From NCBI RefSeq assembly GCF_021168475.1, contig NZ_JAJOZT010000002.1:62001-126000 (forward strand): a stretch of 64,000 nucleotides of DNA, written 5' to 3'. Of the stretch, positions 44,878 through 54,101 are shown piece by piece. Within the stretch, counting starts at the first letter, position 1. Each line of letters opens with the position of its first letter. This stretch comes from Pseudoclavibacter sp. 13-3 (GTDB lineage Bacteria; Actinomycetota; Actinomycetes; Actinomycetales; Microbacteriaceae). A program made the translations under genes and the position numbers. The notes below the pieces were generated by a model, which saw only the letters and a list, made by a program, of their open reading frames with translations, ran no database searches and had not been told where the DNA came from.

Positions 44878-46914
44878 ATGACTACGAAATCGACAACAGC
44901 TTCCAAGGCTGCACCTCCGGCCCATGCCTACGAAACAGTGCATCGGGTTGTCTTCCCGACCAGTGAAGATCCGACGCTTCTGCCGCTCTACGTGGACTGG
45001 GGTGTGGTGATCTCACCGCGTGGGATCACCATGGACGATTTCACGGGCAGTCGCATGCGTGGTGAAGTCTTGACGGCTCTCGCACTCGACAAGCGCCTTG
45101 ACGATGCCGAGCTGCCGAAGACCCGACTGATCGACGTCGAGAGACGTGCAGCGACGATCCCGGCGACTGAACGTGCATCGTTTGCAACGTACTTCAATGC
45201 CTTTCCGGCAGCCTATTGGCGTCAGTGGACGAACGCTGATTCTGTGAGACTCACCCTGCAGCTCGAAGGCAGAGGCTTGGTCGATGTCATTCGTTCGGAT
45301 GCGCGGGGCACGTATCAGCGTGTCGACGGCGCAGTTCACGAAGATGGTACCCTCGCCTTCGACCTTGAGCTCAAGCACTTCGGTGACGGAGGATGGCTGT
45401 GGTTCGAGATCGAAGCCGATCAGGGCCCGGTCAGACTCAAGTCTGCTGATTGGTCGGTTTGCTCGGAATTCCGCCGAGCCGACGAGGACAGCAAGCTCAG
45501 CGTGGCGATCACCACATACAACCGCCCTGACGACTGCATCGTGCAGATGCGTCGGTTTGCCGACTCACCTGAGCTGCTTGAACGTCTTGACCAGCTGATG
45601 ATCACCGATCAGGGCACGAAACACGTCGAAGCAGCAGACGGTTTCACTGAGGTCAGAGAACGTCTGGGTAAACAGTTCCGTCTCATTCAGCAAGGTAACC
45701 TTGGAGGTTCGGGGGGCTTTGCACGTGGGCAGCTTGAGGGTGCGGCAAATCCCGATACCACCTACGTGATGCTGCTCGACGATGATGTTGATGTGGAGAC
45801 AGAGTGCATTCTGCGGGCACTGAATTTCGCTGACTACACACACAAGCCGATGCTGGTAGGCGGGCAGATGCTCAACCTCTACGAGCGCTCACGCATGTTC
45901 ACCTTTGGTGAGCAGGTCAACATGGAGGGCTTTAACTACTCCTCATCGAACTCTCGCATCAACAACGTTGACTATGCTCGAGACGGATTGCGTGTCAACG
46001 CTTGGCTGCACCCACGTGTTGACGTTGACTACAACGCGTGGTGGATGTGTCTGATCCCCGTTGAGACCATCAAGAAGATTGGCCTGTCGCTCCCGCTCTT
46101 CATCAAATGGGATGACGTGGAGTACGGTATTCGCGCCAAAGAACACGGTTACCGAACAGTGACTCTGCCGGGGGTCGCTGTCTGGCACATGCCGTGGACC
46201 GCCAAAGATGACCGGCTCGACTGGCAGGCATACTTCCATCAGCGCAACCGGTGGGTTGCGGCATTGCTGCATTCTCCCTATGCGCATGGTGGCATCCTGG
46301 CAAAACAGAGCTTCGCCAGCGACGTCAAACATCTTGTTTCCATGCAGTACGCCGCAGTCGAGTTGCGATTGCGTGCATTGGAAGATGTGCTCAAGGGGCC
46401 TGCGGAACTCCCGAAGGTGCTGGCAACGAAAATGCCCGAGATGCGTCAGCTGCGCAAGAACTTTCCGGACGGTCGCCAGTTGAACCTTCCCAGTGATTAC
46501 CCGGAGGTAGCTGGAGAACGTCGAGGTGTCCCACAGGCACCAAAAGGCCACCTTGACTTCTGGATGAAGGCTGCCCTCGCTACCCTTCGACAGCTTTCGC
46601 CTAGCCCGAAGAAGGCGGCGAGCGAGCATCCGCAGGCACGCGTGCTGGCCATTGAATCGCAGTGGTGGCATTTGGCCAATTTGGACTCAGCGCTCGTCTC
46701 GAGCTCGGATGGTACGGGTGCATCATGGTACGTACGTGATCGCGCGACGTTCACATCACAGCTCAAGAGAAGCATCAAGCTGCATGTGAAGCTGTACCGA
46801 AATTGGGCACGAATTGCGAGACTGTATCGCGACCAGAGCGACCTGTTGATGTCTGCTGACAGCTGGCGACGAACACTGGCAGAAGATGAACCGGTGGAGA
46901 AAGTCGGAAGGTGA
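44878..46914 (+). CDS. glfT2: galactofuranosyltransferase, GlfT2 type
   Basis: 678 residues. An N-terminal beta-rich part (about 20-190) precedes a GT-A domain: VAITTYNRPDDCIVQM, GNLGGSGGFARG, the metal-binding LLDDDVDVE (about 299-306), the catalytic-base motif IKWDDVEYG (about 409-417) and VWHMPW (about 434-439), all characteristic of mycobacterial GlfT2, plus a helical C-terminus. GlfT2 polymerises galactofuranose onto a lipid-linked acceptor at the cytoplasmic face. Its presence beside glf indicates a galactofuran-containing wall polymer. GGAAGGA ribosome site; overlaps the next gene by 4 bp. Confidence 0.93.
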   Translation: MTTKSTTASKAAPPAHAYETVHRVVFPTSEDPTLLPLYVDWGVVISPRGITMDDFTGSRMRGEVLTALALDKRLDDAELPKTRLIDVERRAATIPATERASFATYFNAFPAAYWRQWTNADSVRLTLQLEGRGLVDVIRSDARGTYQRVDGAVHEDGTLAFDLELKHFGDGGWLWFEIEADQGPVRLKSADWSVCSEFRRADEDSKLSVAITTYNRPDDCIVQMRRFADSPELLERLDQLMITDQGTKHVEAADGFTEVRERLGKQFRLIQQGNLGGSGGFARGQLEGAANPDTTYVMLLDDDVDVETECILRALNFADYTHKPMLVGGQMLNLYERSRMFTFGEQVNMEGFNYSSSNSRINNVDYARDGLRVNAWLHPRVDVDYNAWWMCLIPVETIKKIGLSLPLFIKWDDVEYGIRAKEHGYRTVTLPGVAVWHMPWTAKDDRLDWQAYFHQRNRWVAALLHSPYAHGGILAKQSFASDVKHLVSMQYAAVELRLRALEDVLKGPAELPKVLATKMPEMRQLRKNFPDGRQLNLPSDYPEVAGERRGVPQAPKGHLDFWMKAALATLRQLSPSPKKAASEHPQARVLAIESQWWHLANLDSALVSSSDGTGASWYVRDRATFTSQLKRSIKLHVKLYRNWARIARLYRDQSDLLMSADSWRRTLAEDEPVEKVGR

Positions 46915-48896
46915 TTCAAACACTTGGCGCTTGGCTCGCTCTGTGGCCGACTTTTCTCCTTGCAATCTTCCTCATATGGGGCTTGGGTATGCCGTTTGTC
47001 TGGTTGGCCGGTGCCCGTGGCCGTCTCACGTGGATGTGCAGCCCGGTCGTCAGCGCTGGTCTTATTGCTGGTGCCGCCACAGCTCTACCGGCCTTTGGAG
47101 TCTCTTGGGGGTTCAAGGGACTTCTCCTGGTGTGGGCTGGCTGTCTTATCGCCGCTGTTGGAGCATGGGGGCTCTTCTTCCGACGCTCGCGTTGGGGCCG
47201 GCTACGGCTCCCCTCGACGAGAACACGAACACGGTGGATGGACACTTTCCCGGGGCTCGTACTCGGCGCTGGAGTAATCGGTCTGACGGTCGGCCGGGTG
47301 ATCGGTGATCCAGAGAATTTTGCACAACGTTTTGACAACATCTTTCACCTGAATGCGATCCGATACATTCTCGACACTGGCGACGCTTCGCCATTATGGA
47401 TCGGGACGCTCGTTTCCGGTGATACTCCACCGGGGTTCTATCCTTCGGGCTGGCACGCACTTGTTGCCCTGCTCGTCAGCGCGTCGTCGGGAGTATCAAT
47501 TCCCGCCGCAGTGAATGTGGCGACAATCTTGATCTGTGGGCTGGTGTGGGCTGGAGGTGTGGTCTTTCTTGGCCAGGTCGTGGCTGGACCTCGGCTCGTT
47601 GTGGGAATTTGCAGTGGGATAGCTGCTGCGGCTTTTTCGGCTTTTCCATTGTTCTTCCTCGAGTGGGGGACGCTCTACCCCAACCTATACGGATTCAGCT
47701 TCATGCCGGCTGTCATGGCTTTGACACTGGTCATTTGCGGTTTGACTCGGGTACAGCTAGGGCCTCGGAGAATCGCATTGACCCTTCTCCTACTGAGCGT
47801 TCCTGGACTCGCCTTAGTCCATCCAAGTGCGCTGCTGTTCAGTGCTCTGCTGATGTCGATTGCAGGGGTTTTCAGCCTCTTTCGACGCTACCCCGGATTA
47901 GACCTGAGACAGAAATGGGTTCACGCTTTCGCAGCGGTGACAATTGTCCTGCTCTTCTCCCTTCTCTGGTGGAAATTGCGGACTCCAGTTGCTGACTCAT
48001 CCCGGCATCAAGGCAGAGTGACGATGGCGCAGGGCTTCGGAGAGTGGCTGGGCAACGCACCCGTAGGGCATGCTTTTGCCCTGGTCGTCAGCTTCGCCGT
48101 GCTGTGGGGAGGGTGGAAGGCCTGGACGCTTCACAGGAGGGTATTGGTTCTCTGGTGGGCCGCAACGGGTGTCATGTATGTGTTCACAGCCTCTTTCGAT
48201 CCGGGCCTGCAGCAGGTCATTCGTGAGATTCTCACCGGAGGGTTCTATACGGATCAGTATCGCGTGGCCGCTTTGACTGCGATAACAGCGGTCCCGCTGG
48301 CCATACTTGGACTGGTCTCTTGCTTCGATGCTGTGACTACCTGGTCGACCAAAATCGCGGTGCTTCTTGATTGGATTCGTCCTGCAGCGGTGAAGGCGCT
48401 GGCGCTGACGATTCTCGCCATTCTCACCGTCGGGCTGACGCAGATCCACGTTGTTCAAGCCACGGCGGGTAAGGTAACTCCCTTCTTCCGCAACACTGGA
48501 GACGCAGAGATCTTGACAGGGGATGAGAGAGCGGTACTCGAGAAAGTCGGCGACCTGGTACCACAAGGTGCAACGATTATTGTGAATCCGGGCACGGGTG
48601 CTGCCTTTGCGTATGCGCTTGCCGATCGCAGAGTGACGGAGTCAGCAATCTTGAATATTCCCACTGAGCAGGAGCAAGTTCTTCGCCGTTCGCTCGACGA
48701 TATCGATAGTATGCCTGCCGTGTGCCAGGCCGTCCGGAGTTTGCAGGCCTATTACGTCTTAGACTTTGGGAATGGGAACACGCTGAATACAACATTCGCC
48801 AATGGCTATGAAGGCTTCGAAGATCTCACATCATCTGATTTTCAGACGCTCTATCAAATGGGGAGTGCAAGGCTGCTGCGCATTGAAGGTTGCTGA
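46911..48896 (+). CDS. large polytopic membrane protein (DUF6541-like, possible GT-C)
   Basis: 661 residues with about a dozen membrane segments. The motif RFDNIFHLNAIRYILDTGDASPLWIGTL, then FYPSGWHALVALLV, and LEWGTLYPNLYGFSFMPAVMALTL are typical of the DUF6541 family, recalled from actinobacterial wall-polysaccharide loci. The extracytoplasmic C-terminal domain (after about 515) has two Cys. The topology resembles GT-C glycosyltransferases that use polyprenyl-phosphate sugars outside the membrane, but I cannot point to a proven catalytic Asp. GTG start overlapping the GlfT2 stop; co-translated with the flippase gene. Confidence 0.85.
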   Translation: MIQTLGAWLALWPTFLLAIFLIWGLGMPFVWLAGARGRLTWMCSPVVSAGLIAGAATALPAFGVSWGFKGLLLVWAGCLIAAVGAWGLFFRRSRWGRLRLPSTRTRTRWMDTFPGLVLGAGVIGLTVGRVIGDPENFAQRFDNIFHLNAIRYILDTGDASPLWIGTLVSGDTPPGFYPSGWHALVALLVSASSGVSIPAAVNVATILICGLVWAGGVVFLGQVVAGPRLVVGICSGIAAAAFSAFPLFFLEWGTLYPNLYGFSFMPAVMALTLVICGLTRVQLGPRRIALTLLLLSVPGLALVHPSALLFSALLMSIAGVFSLFRRYPGLDLRQKWVHAFAAVTIVLLFSLLWWKLRTPVADSSRHQGRVTMAQGFGEWLGNAPVGHAFALVVSFAVLWGGWKAWTLHRRVLVLWWAATGVMYVFTASFDPGLQQVIREILTGGFYTDQYRVAALTAITAVPLAILGLVSCFDAVTTWSTKIAVLLDWIRPAAVKALALTILAILTVGLTQIHVVQATAGKVTPFFRNTGDAEILTGDERAVLEKVGDLVPQGATIIVNPGTGAAFAYALADRRVTESAILNIPTEQEQVLRRSLDDIDSMPAVCQAVRSLQAYYVLDFGNGNTLNTTFANGYEGFEDLTSSDFQTLYQMGSARLLRIEGC

Positions 48897-50185
48897 TGGC
48901 TGAGCGACGAGGGGACTCCAGAGGGAAGTTGCTGCAGAGGTTCTTTGGATTCAGCACACTCCCGCTGATTGGCTCCCTCAGCTCGCTTGTTCTTCTCCCT
49001 GTCGTCTCGCGCATGGCCGGTGTCGATGGGTGGGCCGCTATTGGTCTTGGACAGGCAGTGGGGTCGTTCTGCGGCATCGCGGTGAGCTACGGCTGGAATA
49101 CTGTGGGCGGTGCGAGAATCGCCTTGGCGAAATCGTCTGCAGACAGGCTGAGAATCTATCAGGAGAGTCTGCTCACTCGTCCTGCACTGCTGGTGCTTCT
49201 ATCCATCGTGAGCTGTGTCGCTCTGTCGCTGACCCTCGACATGGATGCCCAGGTCACAACTCTCTGTCTTATGATGACGGTGGCAGCGATGATCACCGGC
49301 ATGTCCTTCGCCTGGTTCGCGGTGGGGGAAGGGAAACCTTCACTCATTCTGAGATTCGAGACGATCCCCACCGTTGTCTGCATGATCGTGTCGGCTGTCG
49401 TCATAATCCTCACGGGGAACCTGCTGTGGTATCCGATCGGGATAGCATCTGGGCCATTGATCGGGCTGCTTTTGTTCCACCGACACGTCTTGGGGCGTGG
49501 TCTACCGAGAGTTGACTCGGCGTTCCGAGATGTTCGTCACGCGTTCAGGGTGAACGGACAGCCTGCGCTCATCGAGCTGGCCGGTGGGCTCTACACTGCG
49601 GCACCTGTGACGGCGGCAGCTATTGCAGCCGGTGTCGCGGCAACTGCAGAGATGACTTCTGCTGACAAGCTCTACAGGTTGGCGACGATGGCGGTCATGG
49701 TGCTTGGCAACACGTTGCAGAGCTGGGTGCTCGAAACCGACCAGCGGGGCACTCGTCTGCGCAGACAATGGATGGGCATAGCGGCTCATCTGATTCTCGG
49801 AATCGTGGGATTCCTCGGTCTGACACTGCTCGGGCCGTGGCTCACCCGCGTTGCCTTCGGCACCGAGGTAGCGGTATCGGGACCAGTACTCATGGCCTAT
49901 GGTGTAGTCTTTCTGCTCATTTCTGTTTCTACCCCGCTGAATCGCAATGTTCTGATCCCTGCAGGCAAGACCTCGACCGTGTTGGTTGCAACGGCCTCTG
50001 CCGCGATCTGCTCTGTCCCGGCCATGCTCGTTGGGGGGCATCTGTGGGGAGCGCTGGGAGTAGCCTTAGGATTCGTGGTCAGCGAGATTGCTGTTTTCTC
50101 GATTCTCGCACCGAGCGCGATGATCGAGCTGAAGAGGGAACGCCGATTCGGAGTACCGAACGAGAAGAGGGATGGTGAGGCATGA
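48896..50185 (+). CDS. MOP-family polysaccharide flippase (Wzx-like)
   Basis: 429 residues with about twelve hydrophobic segments arranged as in MOP/MATE-superfamily polysaccharide exporters (GFSTLPLIGSLSSLVLLPVVSRMAG, VNGQPALIELAGGLYTAAPV, SADKLYRLATMAVM). Such proteins flip undecaprenyl-linked oligosaccharides to the outer face. The ATG overlaps the stop of the preceding gene (TGATG); a TTG six bases earlier is less likely. It overlaps the next gene by 4 bp. No Wzm/Wzt ABC exporter, the usual partner of GlfT2 galactan, occurs in the window, so this flippase may take that role. Confidence 0.82.
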   Translation: MAERRGDSRGKLLQRFFGFSTLPLIGSLSSLVLLPVVSRMAGVDGWAAIGLGQAVGSFCGIAVSYGWNTVGGARIALAKSSADRLRIYQESLLTRPALLVLLSIVSCVALSLTLDMDAQVTTLCLMMTVAAMITGMSFAWFAVGEGKPSLILRFETIPTVVCMIVSAVVIILTGNLLWYPIGIASGPLIGLLLFHRHVLGRGLPRVDSAFRDVRHAFRVNGQPALIELAGGLYTAAPVTAAAIAAGVAATAEMTSADKLYRLATMAVMVLGNTLQSWVLETDQRGTRLRRQWMGIAAHLILGIVGFLGLTLLGPWLTRVAFGTEVAVSGPVLMAYGVVFLLISVSTPLNRNVLIPAGKTSTVLVATASAAICSVPAMLVGGHLWGALGVALGFVVSEIAVFSILAPSAMIELKRERRFGVPNEKRDGEA

Positions 50186-51183
50186 CAGGCGCGATTGCCC
50201 TAGCAGCATACAAACCTGATCCAGAGCTGTTCGCTCGTCAGCTTCGATCTCTGCAGGCACAGTCTGTTGAGGATTTTGTCTGTGTCATATCTGCAGACGG
50301 CGAACCTGATCAAGTTCTTGAGCTCGTCCGCGAGTCCACTGACAATGACTCGCGCTTCTCTGTATCAGGGTCTGACGAGCGCGTGGGGTTCTATCGCAAC
50401 TTCGAGAGAGCGCTGCGAGCTTGTCCAGATGACGCAGATTGGTACGGCTTCAGCGATCAGGACGACTATTGGTACCCTGAAAAGCTTGAGAAGCTCATTC
50501 CTGCTCTCGACCAGCACTCGCTGGTGTCCGGACAAGCCCGAATCGTCCAGTATCCGAGCGGCAGAGTTATCAAGGAGAAGACCGACCGTCGGGCGGTGTC
50601 GCTGTCTGAGTTTCTCCTGATCAATCAGTTCTCCGGTGCGATGATGCTCTTTTGCCCAGAGGCCCGAACACTTGCACTCCCATTCCCGGGTCTGTCTTCA
50701 CGTTCAGAGGTACATGATCACTGGGTTGCGGCCTGTGCCGGTGCACTGGGCTCCGTGGCGGTCATCGACGAGACGCTTCAAGACTATGTTCAGCATGGTG
50801 GCAACGTCATCGGAGAGCAAAGCCTCCAAGAGCGACGCAGTGATCCGTTGAAGACTCTGGGCATACTCCGGGGCATCGCCCGCAAGTATGAACGATCGGG
50901 CTCTCCTGTAGCTATGACGCGAGCAGTCTTTCGAATGGGTACCGGCTGGCGCGACCTTATGGTGGGCACGCTGAGCGAGCGTCTTTCGAGCTATTCTCCA
51001 CAGCTCTTGGAAGCCCAGCAGCATTTCCTGCGAGATGGCCTCATCGAGTATTCGAAGTGGCTCCAGCATGAGCAGCAGGAAGGGTTTCTGGACGTTGGAT
51101 CGGTGCGTGAATTGACGGTCAGCCGGGCTCTTGCGCCCTTGTTCCGCAGGAAGGGCCAGGCAGGGTACGACGCTCATGAGTGA
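50182..51183 (+). CDS. glycosyltransferase family 2 (rhamnosyltransferase-like)
   Basis: 333 residues. IALAAYKPDPELFARQLRSLQAQ and VISADGE open the GT-A fold; the DxD equivalent is GFSDQDDYWYPEKL (about 90-103), typical of family-2 rhamnosyl- and related transferases. The C-terminal part is helical with many Arg/Glu. The dTDP-rhamnose genes at 54-57 kb provide a plausible donor. Start and end overlap neighbours (4 and 8 bp). Confidence 0.87.
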   Translation: MTGAIALAAYKPDPELFARQLRSLQAQSVEDFVCVISADGEPDQVLELVRESTDNDSRFSVSGSDERVGFYRNFERALRACPDDADWYGFSDQDDYWYPEKLEKLIPALDQHSLVSGQARIVQYPSGRVIKEKTDRRAVSLSEFLLINQFSGAMMLFCPEARTLALPFPGLSSRSEVHDHWVAACAGALGSVAVIDETLQDYVQHGGNVIGEQSLQERRSDPLKTLGILRGIARKYERSGSPVAMTRAVFRMGTGWRDLMVGTLSERLSSYSPQLLEAQQHFLRDGLIEYSKWLQHEQQEGFLDVGSVRELTVSRALAPLFRRKGQAGYDAHE

Positions 51184-52039
51184 CATCAAGTTCGCCATCA
51201 TGCTGCCCTACTATGGCCCGAAGGCGCTTCTCCAGCAGGCCGTGCAGAGCGTGCTTCGTCAGCAGACAGCCACTGGGTGGTCGCTCACCATTCTTGACGA
51301 CGCATATCCTGACGAATCTGCAGGCCGTTGGGCGAAGGGTCTGAACGATCCGCGAATCACATACATCCGTAACCCGAAAAACTTGGGGTTGGCCCTGAAC
51401 TTCCAGAAGGCGTTGGAGCTCTCTGCCGGGACGTACACGATCTTGCTGGGCTCTGACGATGTGCTGTTGCCGAACTACATCGAGGAACTCGATCGGCTGA
51501 CGGGTATCGCCCCTGATGCTGACATTGTGCAGCCCGGAGTCAGCGTGATCGATCAAACCGGGCAAGAAGTCAGACCCCTCGTAGACCGAGTGAAAGCGGC
51601 GATCAGGCCACGCCTGAAAGGCGGAACAGAGCGCATACTGTCGGGAGAGACCCTTGCCGTGAGTCTGCTCCGAGGCGACTGGGCGTACTTCCCCTCCATC
51701 GCCTGGAAAACCGCCAGCGTACAAGGGTTTGGCTTTGACTCGGGCATGGAAACAGCTCTTGACCTGCGGCTGCTCTTGAGCGTCATAGGTGACGGCGGCA
51801 GCATGATAATCAGCGACGAAGTCTGCTTCACCTATCGCAGACACAAGAAGTCTGTCTCATCTGAGCTTGCCCGTGAAGGCGGCAGATTCACTGAGGAAGA
51901 GGAGCTGTTCCGAGAGTTCGAGCAAAAGTTCGCCGCTCAGGGATGGCGCAGGGCGCAGCAGGCCGCACGTTGGCACATCACCTCTCGTGCATATCGCCTG
52001 CTCAGTCGGCTGCAGCCCAAAGCTCGTGGTCGTGAGTGA
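51176..52039 (+). CDS. glycosyltransferase family 2
   Basis: 287 residues. FAIMLPYYGPKALLQQAVQSVLRQQ, LTILDDAYPDE, NLGLALNFQKAL and the metal-binding LLGSDDVLLP (about 93-102) define a GT-A family-2 enzyme. ATG 51176 overlaps the previous gene by 8 bp, so it is the last gene of the glf operon. It ends three bases before the convergent transferase gene. Acceptor and donor unknown. Confidence 0.87.
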   Translation: MSDIKFAIMLPYYGPKALLQQAVQSVLRQQTATGWSLTILDDAYPDESAGRWAKGLNDPRITYIRNPKNLGLALNFQKALELSAGTYTILLGSDDVLLPNYIEELDRLTGIAPDADIVQPGVSVIDQTGQEVRPLVDRVKAAIRPRLKGGTERILSGETLAVSLLRGDWAYFPSIAWKTASVQGFGFDSGMETALDLRLLLSVIGDGGSMIISDEVCFTYRRHKKSVSSELAREGGRFTEEEELFREFEQKFAAQGWRRAQQAARWHITSRAYRLLSRLQPKARGRE

Positions 52040-52042
52040 GGA

Positions 52043-52981
52043 TCACTGCGTCGTCTCTGCTGGGCGTTGTCCTTTGACTCCTTGCCTGGCGTCCCGAAGC
52101 GCGGCTCGAACCGCCAGACGGTTCGCAGATCTGTTCTTGTCAACCGTGACTGACAAGATCACTGAGGGAATATCCATGAATTGCCGCCGCAGGACTCGCC
52201 GCCAGCCGATGCCGCGCTTGTGCGTCCGGGCGACGAGTATCGAGTTCCGAGTGATGTAGTACATGCGGAGTGGGTTGTGCCGGGCCACGGTGACTTGGTG
52301 CCCAAATATGCGCACGGGGCGCCCAAACACCTCAAGGGGAGTCGGCTCGCCGATCGCATGAGAGAGATCGGTCCCGTCTACGGCGAGTAGGGAACGACCC
52401 TGCTCGAGGCACCGGTAGTTGAAGTCTGTATCGACGCCATCGATGACCAGGCCCTCATCGAAGGGGCCAACAGCGTCCAAGGTCTCCACGGGAATGACAG
52501 CTCCCGATTGAATCGGGTCGAACAGATGAGCCCAGCGTCCTTCGGCACCGTGTGAGTCTCGTTTGACCTGTCGTCCCGCGATGGAGCTGGGAGCCAGAAG
52601 GCCGACTTCGACGTCATCGGTACGTGCTTGTGCGAGCTGCTGGAGCGCGGAAGCTGCGTAGCCACGCGGGAGTCGAGAGTCCTGGTCAATTGTGAGTATC
52701 GCCCGTATCAGCGGGGACTTTCTCGCTTGATCGATTCCGACGTTCAGAGAGTTTGCGATGCCGAGGTTCTGCGGCTTCCGGATAATCCTGATCTTCACGC
52801 CGGAAACCGCTTCGCGACTCTCGAGTGCGCGCAGCGCTGCATTGGATCTGTTCTGGTCCGATCCGTCATCAACGACGATGATCTCGCCGATCTCATTCTC
52901 GATCAGAGACTGGACACATTCGAGCAGGCCAGCATCAGGGCGATACGTGGGGATCACCGCTGCCAGACCGGTAGACGTCAT
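52043..52981 (-). CDS. glycosyltransferase family 2 (GlfT1/rhamnosyltransferase-like)
   Basis: 312 residues. AAVIPTYRPDAGLLECVQSL, IIVVDDGSDQNRS, PQNLGIANSLNVGI and the metal-binding TIDQDSRLP (about 96-104) fit the rhamnosyltransferase/GlfT1 type of family 2; VIDGVDTDFNYRC supplies the acceptor-side acidic residues. No second galactofuranosyltransferase candidate is closer in type, so this could start the galactan chain. Its ATG overlaps the upstream DUF2304 stop (ATGA). Confidence 0.87.
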   Translation of the reverse strand: MTSTGLAAVIPTYRPDAGLLECVQSLIENEIGEIIVVDDGSDQNRSNAALRALESREAVSGVKIRIIRKPQNLGIANSLNVGIDQARKSPLIRAILTIDQDSRLPRGYAASALQQLAQARTDDVEVGLLAPSSIAGRQVKRDSHGAEGRWAHLFDPIQSGAVIPVETLDAVGPFDEGLVIDGVDTDFNYRCLEQGRSLLAVDGTDLSHAIGEPTPLEVFGRPVRIFGHQVTVARHNPLRMYYITRNSILVARTHKRGIGWRRVLRRQFMDIPSVILSVTVDKNRSANRLAVRAALRDARQGVKGQRPAETTQ

Positions 52982-53349
52982 GAACGCTCGTCCTTCGCGT
53001 CGAGACCTTCATCGGCCCGGTTGACGAGTTCCACCTGGGTGCGCAGGATAGCGACTTCCTCGGCCAGTCGGCGTGTGCGCCCTTCGCTGCGGGAGAGCTC
53101 CCATGAAAGGTGGACGGAGACTCCCACGAGCAGAGCCAGGGTCATGGCGAACAACAGGTTTGAGGGAACCTGAATACCTACGAGCTCGGAGAGCCAGTAG
53201 AGGATCCGTGGGAAGATCGCCAGTATGAGCGTGGCAACCCCGAGCGTCATCCAGAGTATTGCGTACTTCTCCTTGAGCTTCTGCCGTCTGACTAAGTCGA
53301 GGAGCAGAACCAGTACTGCGAGAACGAAGATCGCTGCGAGCACTCTCAC
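52978..53349 (-). CDS. DUF2304 small membrane protein
   Basis: 123 residues. Three hydrophobic segments (VLAAIFVLAVLVLLLDLV, YAILWMTLGVATLILAIF, LLFAMTLALLVGVSVHLS) are followed by a charged coiled-coil tail. The pattern RRxKLKEKYAILW is the DUF2304 signature. DUF2304 genes regularly follow a DPMS-like transferase, as here, and may assist it at the membrane. GTG start chosen because it forms a GTGA overlap with the upstream transferase stop; the frame upstream is out of family. Confidence 0.85.
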   Translation of the reverse strand: MRVLAAIFVLAVLVLLLDLVRRQKLKEKYAILWMTLGVATLILAIFPRILYWLSELVGIQVPSNLLFAMTLALLVGVSVHLSWELSRSEGRTRRLAEEVAILRTQVELVNRADEGLDAKDERS

Positions 53350-54101
53350 TGTCGAACTCCTTCTCTCTTGGGCTTTGCGCCGGGCGTGCGCCGGATGAGT
53401 GCGAAGCCCAAGGCCAGTCCTGATCTTCCCAGGTAGATCGCGGCCTTCCACGGTGAATGGCTGGGTACTCCGCCTTGCCGCGGGCGCATTGCGACAGGAA
53501 CCTGCTGCACGATACACCCCGCTCGGATCGCGCCGACCAGCGAATCGATGGTGTCGCCGAGGTACTCGGCAGGATAGTGACGCACGTACTGGTGTATTGC
53601 CTTCTCACTTGCAGCCCGAAAACCGGACGTCACATCGGTCAGTCTGGTCTTGGCCAGTCGTGACAGCACGCCGGCGAGCACGTTCATCGCCCACTTGCGC
53701 GGCCCATGAACCTCATATTCGCCGACGTCGGCAAACCGTGCGCCGATAACGATGTCGGCTCCGGCATCCACAGCGTCAAGCAGCTTCTGCACGTCCTTGG
53801 GGTTGTGTTGGCCATCAGCGTCAAGCTGCACTGCCCTGGTGAATCCCATTCGCTCGGCAAATGTGAAGCCGGCACGCATGGCTGCCCCGACGCCCATGTT
53901 GAACGGCAGCTGAAGCACGACAGCACCAGCTTCACGCGCTATGTCTGGCGTGGCATCCTCTGAGCCGTCATCGACTACGAGGACGACGCACCTCGGGCCA
54001 TTCTGCTGAACGTCACGAATGGTCGACCCGATGACTGCCGACTCGTTCCATGCTGGCATGATCACGAGTGGCAGCGAGGTATCGAGGCCGAGTGATGTCA
54101 A
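53346..54101 (-). CDS. polyprenyl-phosphate glycosyltransferase (DPMS-like, family 2)
   Basis: 251 residues. LPLVIMPAWNESAVIGSTIRDV, VLVVDDGSEDATPD, NMGVGAAMRAGF and QLDADGQHNPKDV (about 93-105) mark a dolichol-phosphate-mannose-synthase-like enzyme; DVTSGFRAAS is also typical. It lacks the C-terminal membrane spans found in GtrB, consistent with a separate DUF2304 partner downstream. Likely charges undecaprenyl phosphate with a sugar for extracytoplasmic transfer. Its ATG overlaps the upstream RmlCD stop, placing it in one operon with rmlB. Confidence 0.9.
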   Translation of the reverse strand: MTSLGLDTSLPLVIMPAWNESAVIGSTIRDVQQNGPRCVVLVVDDGSEDATPDIAREAGAVVLQLPFNMGVGAAMRAGFTFAERMGFTRAVQLDADGQHNPKDVQKLLDAVDAGADIVIGARFADVGEYEVHGPRKWAMNVLAGVLSRLAKTRLTDVTSGFRAASEKAIHQYVRHYPAEYLGDTIDSLVGAIRAGCIVQQVPVAMRPRQGGVPSHSPWKAAIYLGRSGLALGFALIRRTPGAKPKREGVRQ